Of a DNA stretch of 9,731 nucleotides, positions 1-5,201 are shown in pieces. The notes beneath the pieces were generated by a model, which saw only the letters and a list, made by a program, of their open reading frames with translations, was not told the origin of the DNA and made no database searches. Source of the DNA: Deltaproteobacteria bacterium. GTDB taxonomy: Bacteria > Desulfobacterota > DSM-4660 > Desulfatiglandales > HGW-15. Location: NCBI GenBank assembly GCA_016926135.1, contig JAFGPH010000653.1, forward strand, positions 1-9,731, read 5' to 3'. Within the stretch, counting starts at the first letter, position 1; each line of letters begins with the position of its first letter. The position numbers and the translations under genes are program-made.

Positions 1-342
1 GGACAGTGCAATTCCGAATCCCTCGGGGGGCTCCAATTCAGCGGCACGGGCGGGCAACTGGACTTTGTCCGGGGCTCCTTCAATTCCAGAGGGGGCAAGT
101 CCTTCATCGCCTTCTACGCCACGGCGAGAGACGGGGAGGTATCCCGCGTGGTTCCCCGTTTCGGATCCGGTACCGTGGTCACGACGCCGCGCATGGATAC
201 CCACTACCTCGTGACGGAATACGGTGTGGTCAACCTCAAAGGGAAATCGACCCGGGAGAGGGCCCTGGCCATCATCGGGTTGGCCCACCCCGGGTTTCGC
301 GACAGCCTCCTGAAGGAGGCGGAGAACCTGTACCTGATCTGA
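1..342 (+). CDS. Acetyl-CoA hydrolase/4-hydroxybutyrate CoA-transferase family, C-terminal part (5' end outside window)
   Basis: The frame is open from the first base and ends at TGA 340-342, giving the last 113 residues of a larger protein. It carries the C-terminal signatures of the acetyl-CoA hydrolase/transferase family: SGTGGQLDFVRG (about residues 18-29 of the fragment), then GGKSFIAF, a VTTPR stretch, HYLVTEYGVVNLKGKS and finally IGLAHPGFRDSL. Family members move CoA between acyl-CoA and acetate or 4-hydroxybutyrate, or hydrolyse acetyl-CoA. They act in the cytoplasm in acetate or butyrate metabolism. The catalytic glutamate of the family lies upstream of the window, so the exact substrate cannot be judged. 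No clear intrinsic terminator follows, but a palindromic element begins six bases after the stop. The family call is secure; the choice between hydrolase and CoA-transferase is not. Confidence 0.9.
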   Translation, partial: GQCNSESLGGLQFSGTGGQLDFVRGSFNSRGGKSFIAFYATARDGEVSRVVPRFGSGTVVTTPRMDTHYLVTEYGVVNLKGKSTRERALAIIGLAHPGFRDSLLKEAENLYLI

Positions 343-347
343 TGGCC

Positions 348-507
348 TGTCACGGAATAAGTTAACAAGTAAGCCTGCCAAGCGTTCGCCCGAGAGTCTG
401 TCCAGAGCCTGTCGAAGGGTATCGAAGGGAGGACGGCCCGGTTCATGCTTCGATACCTCAGCATGAACGGGACACGGGGACAAAGTCGCACAACGTATTC
501 CGTGACA
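348..507. repeat. Palindromic intergenic element with terminal inverted repeats (MITE/REP-like candidate)
   Basis: The element is bounded by a perfect 12-bp inverted repeat, TGTCACGGAATA (348-359) against TATTCCGTGACA (496-507). With one mismatch the arms continue for four more positions, to 363 and 492. Inside are a short pair TGTCC (399-403)/GGACA (478-482), a perfect 10-bp pair GGTATCGAAG (418-427)/CTTCGATACC (448-457), and an 8-bp pair GTTCATGC (441-448)/GCATGAAC (461-468). The last two pairs interleave, so they cannot both form as simple hairpins. The segment GAGCCTGTCGAAGG (405-418) and the ...TTCATGC...GCATGAAC core resemble dispersed 'CCTTCGAC' type intergenic repeats seen in many environmental bacterial genomes. 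That resemblance is from memory and unchecked. No open frame of substance and no obvious target-site duplication were found. It could be a non-autonomous mobile element, a structured transcript end for the upstream gene, or both. Confidence 0.6.
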
Positions 508-543
508 ATCCCCGAGCGACTCCACGAGCTGGGGCCTTTGCAG

Positions 544-572
544 TTGACTTTTGAGAAGAGATTTCGTACGCT
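544..572 (+). promoter_or_regulatory. Candidate sigma70 promoter for the kinase-like pair
   Basis: TTGACT (544-549, five of six to the -35 consensus) lies 17 nt before TACGCT (567-572, three of six, with the conserved first TA and last T). It would give a leader of about 125 nt before the ATG at 705. The -10 match is weak, so this is tentative. The rest of 573-704 shows no gene or clear structure. Confidence 0.3.
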
Positions 573-704
573 ATACGTGGTTCTCAGCCAGTCACCAAAT
601 CCACCTCAGATTCCATAACATCGTCATTCCATTCGGGGCTTTCGGCGTGCTTCACACGGGCCGGGGGCGAACCAGCTTGTTCACAGGCATCGAGGAGAAC
701 GGAA

Positions 705-1343
705 ATGGTCGTATTGTGTATATCCCGCCAGTTTGGTGCCGGAGGCCGAACCCTGGCGGAAAGACTGGCCCAACGTCTCGGTTACGCCTACAGCGACGAG
801 GAACTGGTTTCGAGGCTGGTGGCCCGGACCGGTATTGATCGAGAAATGGTGGAGACTGCGGGCCGGGAGGCTACAGGAAAGAGCAAAGGGTTCATTTCCG
901 GGCTTCTCAGCACCGGTTTCTTACTCCGTCTGCTGGGACAGGCATCGGTGGAGAGCCCGGAGGAAAAGCTGGCCTCTCTTCTCCATGAGATCATTCCCGA
1001 GATGGCGGCCCGGGGCAACATCGTCTTTCTCGGCCGGGGGAGCCAGTTCATCCTGCCCACCGCGCCGGACATCATCAAGGTCTTCCTGACGGCCCAGGAG
1101 GAAGACCGGGTTCGGTTCATGATGGAGAAGTATGACCTGGATCTGGAGCAAGCCCAGAAGGCGGTGCATGAATTCAAGAAAAACCGGGATGACTTCCTTT
1201 CCCGATTCACGGCAGACCCCAACGACGTGAGCATCTACAGTCTCTGTATCAACACGAGCCTGGTCAGCCTGGAAAAGGCCGAAGACCTGATTTGCAGGCT
1301 CGTGGAAATTCGTCAAGGACAGAAAGACCCCAGAGCAGACTGA
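705..1343 (+). CDS. Cytidylate-kinase-like protein, copy 1
   Basis: A 212-residue cytoplasmic protein of the cytidylate-kinase-like family (Pfam Cytidylate_kin2 type). The N-terminus ISRQFGAGGRTLAERLAQRLG (residues 6-26) occupies the P-loop position, but reads GAGGRT (11-16) where a true Walker A would be GxGK[S/T]. The family is known for this SRxxGxGG form. The other landmarks are the central FLGRGSQFIL (108-117), DIIKVFL (122-128), an arginine-containing lid segment EEDRVRFMMEKYDLD (132-146) and the C-terminal SLCINTS (179-185). ATG 705 is supported by GAGGAG at 692-697. Nucleoside monophosphate phosphorylation is the family inference; the true substrate of these stand-alone members is poorly known. 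It is followed after 19 nt by a paralogue and is almost certainly co-transcribed with it. The residues between about 55 and 90, normally the NMP-binding insert, are the most divergent between the two copies. Confidence 0.85.
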   Translation: MVVLCISRQFGAGGRTLAERLAQRLGYAYSDEELVSRLVARTGIDREMVETAGREATGKSKGFISGLLSTGFLLRLLGQASVESPEEKLASLLHEIIPEMAARGNIVFLGRGSQFILPTAPDIIKVFLTAQEEDRVRFMMEKYDLDLEQAQKAVHEFKKNRDDFLSRFTADPNDVSIYSLCINTSLVSLEKAEDLICRLVEIRQGQKDPRAD

Positions 1344-1362
1344 GGCAATAAGGAGCGATACC

Positions 1363-1983
1363 ATGCCGGTTGTGACCATCTCCCGACAATATGGCGCCGG
1401 AGGTTATACCCTTGGCAAGGCCTTGGCGGAACGCCTGGGTTACCGTCTGGTGGGCCGTGACATATTTTCCGAAATCGCGCAAAAGGCGGGGGTTTCCCTG
1501 AAATGCGTGGAATTGGCCGAGAAGGAGGCAGGCAGCCTGCTCAGCTGCCTGATCAACGAGGTACTCAGCCAGGCCTTTGCCCCCAAACAGGTCAAGGAGT
1601 CCTGGTTGGATCTGACCGAAGAAAAGTATCTGGATTGCGTCCGTTCCGTGATGCAGGAGCTGGCCGCAAGGGGGGATGTGGTCATTGTGGGAAGGGGAGG
1701 TCAGTATATCCTTCCCAAAAGACCCGACATCATCAAAGTGCTTCTGGTCGCGGAGCTGGAAGACCGGATCAAGTTCATGATGACCCATTATGATCTGGAT
1801 CGTGAGAAGGCGCTACAGGTGGTCCAGAAGGAAGAAAAGAGAAGGACCAATTACCTGAAGGCCTTCGGGCCGGGCAACCGGGACGATCCAGGCCTTTACA
1901 GCCTGGTCATCAACACCAGCCATGCGAGCTTAAAGGATGCTGAGGAACTGATTGTCTGGCTGGTCGAGCGGGCCGGGAAATAG
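1363..1983 (+). CDS. Cytidylate-kinase-like protein, copy 2
   Basis: A 206-residue paralogue of the preceding gene, colinear with it almost without gaps. Over residues 101-150, 32 of 50 aligned positions are identical by eye. It has the same modified P-loop, ISRQYGAGGYTLGKALAERLG (6-26), again without the Walker lysine. It also has VGRGGQYILP (109-118), DIIKVLL (122-128), ELEDRIKFMMTHYDLD (131-146) and LVINTS (181-186). AGGAG at 1351-1355 sits 7 nt before ATG 1363. The intergenic gap to copy 1 is only 19 nt, so the two form one transcription unit. The lid region after residue 155 is richer in basic residues (EEKRRTNYLK) than in copy 1, which suggests that the copies differ in substrate or act as a heteromer. 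No clear terminator follows; the gene converges on the SulP gene with a 73-bp gap. Confidence 0.85.
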   Translation: MPVVTISRQYGAGGYTLGKALAERLGYRLVGRDIFSEIAQKAGVSLKCVELAEKEAGSLLSCLINEVLSQAFAPKQVKESWLDLTEEKYLDCVRSVMQELAARGDVVIVGRGGQYILPKRPDIIKVLLVAELEDRIKFMMTHYDLDREKALQVVQKEEKRRTNYLKAFGPGNRDDPGLYSLVINTSHASLKDAEELIVWLVERAGK

Positions 1984-2056
1984 GCAAACCCAAAAACCGC
2001 CGAGATGCGAGTCTTCCCAGGCCTGCCGGAGTGCGCCCTCATGCCTTGTCACGGCT

Positions 2057-3841
2057 TCACTTTACCGTGGAGCACTCGTGGTAGAGGCGATGCGGGCAGA
2101 CATCCCTGCAGTAGCCATGGTCAAGCTGGCGGAAGAGATGGGCAATCGCCTCACCCCTGGTGGTCAGGATGTGGTGTTCACCCAGTTCGTCCAGGAAGCC
2201 TGTGCTGGCCAGGACATTCTTCACCGGCAGATGGACGTAGGTAAAGGCGAGTTGAACCCCCCGCCCCCGTGATTCCTCAAGCAGGACCCTCAGTTCATCT
2301 ACACCGCTCACATCGATGAAGCCGATGGATTCGAAGTCCACGAGCAGGAACCGCACGGGAGTCGTCTGATAAGCCAGACGCGTGAGCATTTGCTCCACCG
2401 TGTATTCCGCGTTTCCAAAAAAGATGCAATTGTCGGAGCGGAGTTCCAGGATCTGGGGGCAACTCGGTTTGTGGTGCACGTCGGCGTTGACGAACATGTT
2501 GAGTTCGGGGTCTTTGGTGATCCGCACGATCCTGGGATGCATGGTTTTCCAGAGAAAAAAGATGAGCGAGATCACCACGCCGATGAGAAGCGCATAGTCC
2601 GGCTTGGCCAGGAGGGCCAGGACGAAGACGGTCAGGGCCACGATGCCGTCGTGCCGGTTCATGCGCCAGAGGGACAACACCTCCCCGGGGTGGAAGAGGA
2701 GGAGAACCGCACTGATCACCAGTGCGGCCAGGGCCGCCCTGGGGATGTAGGTGAAGAGAGGGGTGAGGAACAGCAGGGCGAGGGCCACACACAGGCTGGC
2801 CACGACGCTGGAAATGCCCGTCCTGGCGCCTGCCGAATGGTTGATCGCCGTTCTCGAAAAGGAGCCGGCTACCGGATAACCCTGGAAGAACGAGCCGACC
2901 AGGTTGGCCAGCCCCTGGCCGATGAACTCCTGATCCACGTCCACTTTCTGCCGGGTTTCGGCGCTGATGGCCTTGCCCACGGAATAGGTTTCGGCAAAGC
3001 TCACGAGGGCTATCACAATGGCAGGGCCGATCAAGGTGCTGATGGCCTCGAAATCCATGGCCGGGACGTGAAAACTAGGGAGCCCTTTGGGACTGGGCCC
3101 CACGATCGCGATTCCGTCCTCGTGGAGTTCCAGGAGCACCAGGGGAATGGTCGTGGCGATGAGGGCAATGAGACCTGCCGGAAGGCTCTTCCGGAACTTC
3201 CTCACCCCGAGAATGATTCCGAAGGAGAACAGTCCCACGAGGAAGGTGGGAAAGTGGACATCGGGGAGTCCCCGCACGAGTTCCAGAATCATGGGAAAGA
3301 TGTACTCATGGCTGGAAACGCCCAGTCCGAGAAGGTGGGGAAGCTGTGTTGCGGTAATGATCAGGGCGGCCGCAGAGGTGAAGCCCTTCACCGTCGAGTG
3401 GGAGATGAAGGACATGACCATCCCCAGCCTGAGAAGGCCGATGGCGAGGTAAAAGACTCCCACCATGAGGGCGAGCAGGATGGCCATCTGGATGAACCGG
3501 GAGCTCCCGGGCTCGGCAAGGGGGGAAAGGGTTGTCAGAACAAGGAGGCTCATGATGGCTATGGGACCGGTGGAAAGCTGCCTCAGGCTTCCCCACAGCG
3601 CTGCCACAAAGGGGGTGACGGCCGCGGCATAGAGCCCGTAGATGGGCGGGATGCCCGCGAGCATCGCGTAGGCCATGGACTGGGGGATGAGGATGACGGC
3701 TACGGTGATGCCCGCCAGCAGATCCCCTCGGAAATGGGGGCGGCTATAGTCTCTCAGCCAGCCCAGAAAGGGTAAGATGCGCCCTGCGAGTGCACGGCCG
3801 CTTCTCGTTTGGAACATGGTCTTCTTTGTCTTTACGTACAT
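2057..3841 (-). CDS. SulP family anion (sulfate-type) permease with C-terminal STAS domain
   Basis: A 594-residue inner-membrane transporter of the SulP/SLC26 family, near the usual length. It begins with a short basic tail. The membrane domain starts around residue 40 with LLAGITVAVILIPQSMAYAMLAG (41-63), then GLYAAAVTPFVAAL and STGPIAIMSLL (90-100). It includes the family signature PVAGSFSRTAIN (323-334) and ends near residue 431. A STAS domain spans about 457-572. Its DVSG loop contains Ser512, the position equivalent to the phosphorylated serine of anti-sigma-factor antagonists. The protein ends in an unusual Cys/His-rich tail (C578, C582, H584, H588, C590). SulP proteins import sulfate, but also bicarbonate, molybdate or dicarboxylates; the sequence alone does not decide. 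The start ATG at 3841 is preceded by GGAG at 3853-3850. Met9 (3817) is an alternative start with poorer upstream signals. Confidence 0.93.
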   Translation of the reverse strand: MYVKTKKTMFQTRSGRALAGRILPFLGWLRDYSRPHFRGDLLAGITVAVILIPQSMAYAMLAGIPPIYGLYAAAVTPFVAALWGSLRQLSTGPIAIMSLLVLTTLSPLAEPGSSRFIQMAILLALMVGVFYLAIGLLRLGMVMSFISHSTVKGFTSAAALIITATQLPHLLGLGVSSHEYIFPMILELVRGLPDVHFPTFLVGLFSFGIILGVRKFRKSLPAGLIALIATTIPLVLLELHEDGIAIVGPSPKGLPSFHVPAMDFEAISTLIGPAIVIALVSFAETYSVGKAISAETRQKVDVDQEFIGQGLANLVGSFFQGYPVAGSFSRTAINHSAGARTGISSVVASLCVALALLFLTPLFTYIPRAALAALVISAVLLLFHPGEVLSLWRMNRHDGIVALTVFVLALLAKPDYALLIGVVISLIFFLWKTMHPRIVRITKDPELNMFVNADVHHKPSCPQILELRSDNCIFFGNAEYTVEQMLTRLAYQTTPVRFLLVDFESIGFIDVSGVDELRVLLEESRGRGVQLAFTYVHLPVKNVLASTGFLDELGEHHILTTRGEAIAHLFRQLDHGYCRDVCPHRLYHECSTVK

Positions 3842-3864
3842 GGGGACGCTCCGGGGAGGGTTCC

Positions 3865-3893
3865 AATCTAAAGAACTTGATGCCCACGGTCAA
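3865..3893 (-). promoter_or_regulatory. Candidate sigma70 promoter for the SulP gene
   Basis: On the minus strand TTGACC (3893-3888, five of six) is followed after exactly 17 nt by TAGATT (3870-3865, four of six). It lies 24 nt upstream of the SulP ATG at 3841. It abuts the start of the AIR-synthase-like remnant on the other strand. Confidence 0.5.
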
Positions 3894-3898
3894 GTCAC

Positions 3899-4075
3899 AT
3901 GAAAACGTGTCTTGACGAAGGGTTGATCAGGAGGGCAAAAGAGTATCTCTCCGATCCGGGTATCAGTGTGGTTAAGGAGGCGGCGACGGCGAGGTCCTTC
4001 GAAGGGGTGCATGCCCTCCACGACCCCACCGAGGGGGGGCTTGCCACAGGCATTTGTGAGATGGCCGTCGCGAGC
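3899..4075 (+). pseudogene. Fragment of an AIR synthase-related (HypE/PurM-like) protein
   Basis: Fifty-nine codons from ATG 3899 to 4075 read as an internal piece of a HypE-like AIR synthase family protein. The piece has an AKEYLSDPGISVVKEA stretch (residues 13-28) followed by GVHALHDPTEGGLATGICEMA (36-56). This is the strongly conserved joint before the C-terminal domain of that family. An intact protein has some 200 residues before this and about 100 after it. Here a stop at 3878-3880 lies just upstream in frame. After Ser59 the frame runs on to TGA 4163-4165 as unrelated residues. No ribosome binding site is evident, and the SulP promoter overlaps the 5' side. It is best read as a decayed gene remnant. 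Members of this superfamily act in hydrogenase maturation, purine synthesis or selenophosphate synthesis; this fragment cannot be assigned to one. Confidence 0.7.
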
Positions 4076-4164
4076 TGTCCAGAATCTTTGGGTAGGCCCT
4101 GTGGCGGAAGGTCCCCGGCACAGGCCTTGACATCCCACGCTTTTGTGTCATCCTTAAAAGCCTG
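4076..4164. repeat. Possible intergenic repeat abutting the gene remnant
   Basis: Coding similarity to the AIR-synthase family stops abruptly at 4075. The next 90 bases include a near inverted repeat, CCTGTG (4098-4103)/CACAGG (4119-4124), with flanking GGC/GCC bases that extend it if one extra C is allowed. The minus-strand text around 4130-4165 has the flavour of common dispersed intergenic repeats, but I could not identify a family. It may be the sequence that interrupted the old gene, or simply decayed sequence. Confidence 0.25.
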
Positions 4165-4176
4165 AAGGAGGTGATC
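4165..4176 (+). promoter_or_regulatory. Extended Shine-Dalgarno that decides the start of the small exported protein
   Basis: AAGGAGGTGATC (4165-4176) matches, base for base, the complement of the standard 3' end of bacterial 16S rRNA. It leaves GTG 4180 as the natural start; GTG 4171 lies inside the ribosome-binding sequence itself. Such a full-length match is unusual and predicts strong initiation, though overly tight pairing can slow clearance. Confidence 0.75.
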
Positions 4177-4179
4177 CCT

Positions 4180-4536
4180 GTGGGACGCAAAACAAAATCC
4201 GCGGTAATCGTCTGCCTTTCCGCCCTTTGGATCGGTCTCACTGCGGCGAATGTCTCTGCCCAGGCCTTCGGGCTCGGGACGCAGCAACTGCCCCAGAAAC
4301 CTCAGCCCAACGTGCTCTGCTCCCCTGGGTGCAGATACGTCTTCGGGCAAGTCTCAGATTCCAGTAAAGACCAGTTCATGCTGGACACGTTCACAGGCAG
4401 GCTGTGGAGGGTTTCGGAGACCGGGGAAGTGGGCCTCTTCCTGAGCCCCGTTCCTTATCGGATCAAAGACGGAAAATATTCACCCCTTCCGGAAAGGCTT
4501 CCCGAGGGAGGGGCGAAAGAGAGCAGAAAGAAATAG
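4180..4536 (+). CDS. Small exported protein of unknown function
   Basis: Starting at GTG 4180 the product has 118 residues. I chose this start because the strong ribosome binding site 4165-4176 overlaps the earlier GTG at 4171. The N-terminus is a classic Sec signal peptide: basic GRKTKS, a hydrophobic stretch AVIVCLSALWIGLTAA, then NVSAQA with probable cleavage after the SAQA region. The mature part contains PNVLCSPGCRYVFGQVSDSS, DQFMLDTFTGRLWRVSE and a C-terminal FLSPVPY segment. The 'DQFMLDTxTGRLW' wording recurs in short hypothetical periplasmic proteins and looks like one beta-propeller-like blade, but no function can be assigned. The two cysteines (C-x3-C, in LCSPGC) could form a disulfide in the periplasm. 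No operon partner is present. The gene stands alone between a gene remnant and a strong hairpin. Confidence 0.75.
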   Translation: MGRKTKSAVIVCLSALWIGLTAANVSAQAFGLGTQQLPQKPQPNVLCSPGCRYVFGQVSDSSKDQFMLDTFTGRLWRVSETGEVGLFLSPVPYRIKDGKYSPLPERLPEGGAKESRKK

Positions 4537-4602
4537 CAGAGAGGCAGCGTGTCTTTCCTGCAGTGCCCGGTTTTGGCCGCTGGTTTGGTGTCTTAACATC
4601 AT

Positions 4603-4638
4603 GGGGGCCGCCATCCTTGAGAGGGGATGGCGGCCCCC
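4603..4638. terminator. Perfect 14-bp hairpin between convergent genes, probable bidirectional terminator
   Basis: GGGGGCCGCCATCC (4603-4616) pairs without mismatch with 4625-4638 across an 8-nt loop (4617-4624). It sits between the convergent ends of the exported-protein gene (4536) and the HesB-like gene (4653). Neither side is followed by a clear T tract, so classical intrinsic termination is uncertain. Position and strength suggest a shared transcript end or RNA-stabilising structure. Confidence 0.6.
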
Positions 4639-4652
4639 GGTTCATGTGAGCT

Positions 4653-4967
4653 TCAGCAACTGCAGGAACTTCCGCAGCTCGCTCCAAGGTTGAGTGCTGA
4701 ATTGATGGAAAAACCCGCACCCATGGTGGACTCCACATAATCCACGCTGATGGGCTTTGCCTGCTCAAAAAGCTGCCTGTTGATCATGTAGGTGATTCCG
4801 TTGTTCTCCTTGACCTCGTCATCTTCCTTTGGCTCGTCCAGAGCCATGCCCAGCGAGGGACCGCTTCAACCACCCTGGGATAGGAATATCCTGATATTGC
4901 GGGCATCTTCCCTGCCCTTGAAGAACTCCTGGATCATCTCATCTGCCTTCTGGGTAATCTCAAACAT
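4653..4967 (-). CDS. HesB/IscA-like selenoprotein (in-frame TGA read as selenocysteine)
   Basis: Read from ATG 4967 to the stop at 4653-4655, the frame encodes 104 residues if TGA at 4868-4866 is translated as selenocysteine, residue 34. The N-terminus is MFEITQKADEMIQEFF. The TGA falls in IFLSQGG-U-SGPSLGMALDE, exactly where HesB/IscA proteins have GGCSG, the first iron-sulfur ligand. The C-terminus GASCGSSCSC supplies Cys98, Cys102 and Cys104, matching the family's second cysteine cluster. AAGGAGG at 4979-4973 lies 5 nt before the ATG. Coding similarity is continuous on both sides of the TGA, which argues against a nonsense mutation. HesB-like selenoproteins are a described bacterial family. 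Their role is presumed to be iron-sulfur or redox related and is not proven. A SECIS-like hairpin follows the TGA. A conventional call would wrongly start at Met 4847 and lose the N-terminal third. Confidence 0.9.
4830..4846 (-). promoter_or_regulatory. Bacterial SECIS-like hairpin for Sec insertion
   Basis: Downstream of the in-frame TGA the mRNA reads UGGCUC-UGGAC-GAGCCA. This is a perfect 6-bp stem (4846-4841 with 4835-4830) and a 5-nt loop starting 26 nt after the UGA. A G in the first two loop positions and a loop 16-37 nt from the UGA fit the bacterial SECIS consensus as I remember it. An alternative small stem, AGCG/CGCU, directly after the UGA is less convincing. Confidence 0.6.
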
Positions 4968-4982
4968 TCTCGCCTCCTTGCC

Positions 4983-5001
4983 GGATCTCTCTTGCAGATC
5001 C
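4983..5001. other. Short hairpin in the HesB-like gene leader
   Basis: GGATCT (4983-4988) and AGATCC (4996-5001) pair perfectly over a 7-nt loop, immediately upstream of the ribosome binding site (4979-4973) on the minus strand. On the plus strand CTTTTT follows, giving terminator shape in a direction with no nearby gene feeding it. It may be incidental or may modulate the leader. Confidence 0.35.
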
Positions 5002-5016
5002 CTTTTTCATAGCAAA

Positions 5017-5044
5017 AAACTATGCATATAAGCTTTTTTGTCAA
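5017..5044 (-). promoter_or_regulatory. Candidate promoter for the HesB-like gene
   Basis: On the minus strand a perfect -35 TTGACA (5044-5039) is followed after 16 nt by TAGTTT (5022-5017), a poor -10 box. Between them lies AT-rich sequence with an imperfect dyad centred on ATGCAT (5022-5027) and flanked by A and T runs (5014-5019 and 5034-5039). This could bind a regulator or bend the DNA. It is the only AT-rich patch between rdgB and this gene, which supports a promoter here. Confidence 0.4.
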
Positions 5045-5094
5045 TGGCCGGAACCGAGAAACCTATATGGGTTTCTCGACCGGCAGCGCATTGA
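5041..5094. other. Three-tier long hairpin between rdgB and the HesB-like gene
   Basis: Nested perfect arms are TCAATG (5041-5046)/CATTGA (5089-5094), GCCGG (5047-5051)/CCGGC (5080-5084) and CGAGAAACC (5055-5063)/GGTTTCTCG (5070-5078), with a TATATG loop. It follows rdgB by about 107 nt on its strand and could end that transcript, but no T tract follows on the minus strand. Its outer arm overlaps the candidate -35 of the HesB-like gene, so an operator role is also possible. Confidence 0.5.
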
Positions 5095-5201
5095 AGCGGT
5101 ATTCATATCCTCTTCTGATCGGGAAGACAAGAAATTTGGCAAAGATTCAGGCGTTGCAGGCTGTCATTTTATGAGGGTACGGCACCATTGTGACGGTGAC
5201 G

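Noticed and set aside
551..838. 95-codon plus-strand frame overlapping the start of the first kinase-like gene.
   Set aside because: No ribosome binding site or recognisable product, and it runs out of frame into a clear gene.
1984..2056. Possible terminator between the kinase-like genes and SulP.
   Set aside because: There is a short T run on the minus strand, but I could not find a convincing stem next to it.
2390..3775. Long open frame (461 codons) on the plus strand opposite the SulP gene.
   Set aside because: Its product is Gly/His/Glu-rich low-complexity text with no domain, and the opposite strand encodes a full SulP protein. It is a GC-bias shadow.
4171..4173. GTG 4171 as start of the small exported protein.
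   Set aside because: It lies inside the ribosome-binding sequence with no spacing; GTG 4180 is correctly spaced.
4866..4868. In-frame TGA in the HesB-like gene as a nonsense mutation or sequencing error.
   Set aside because: It falls precisely at the conserved cysteine, the frame is intact on both sides, and a SECIS-like hairpin follows. Selenocysteine explains all three.
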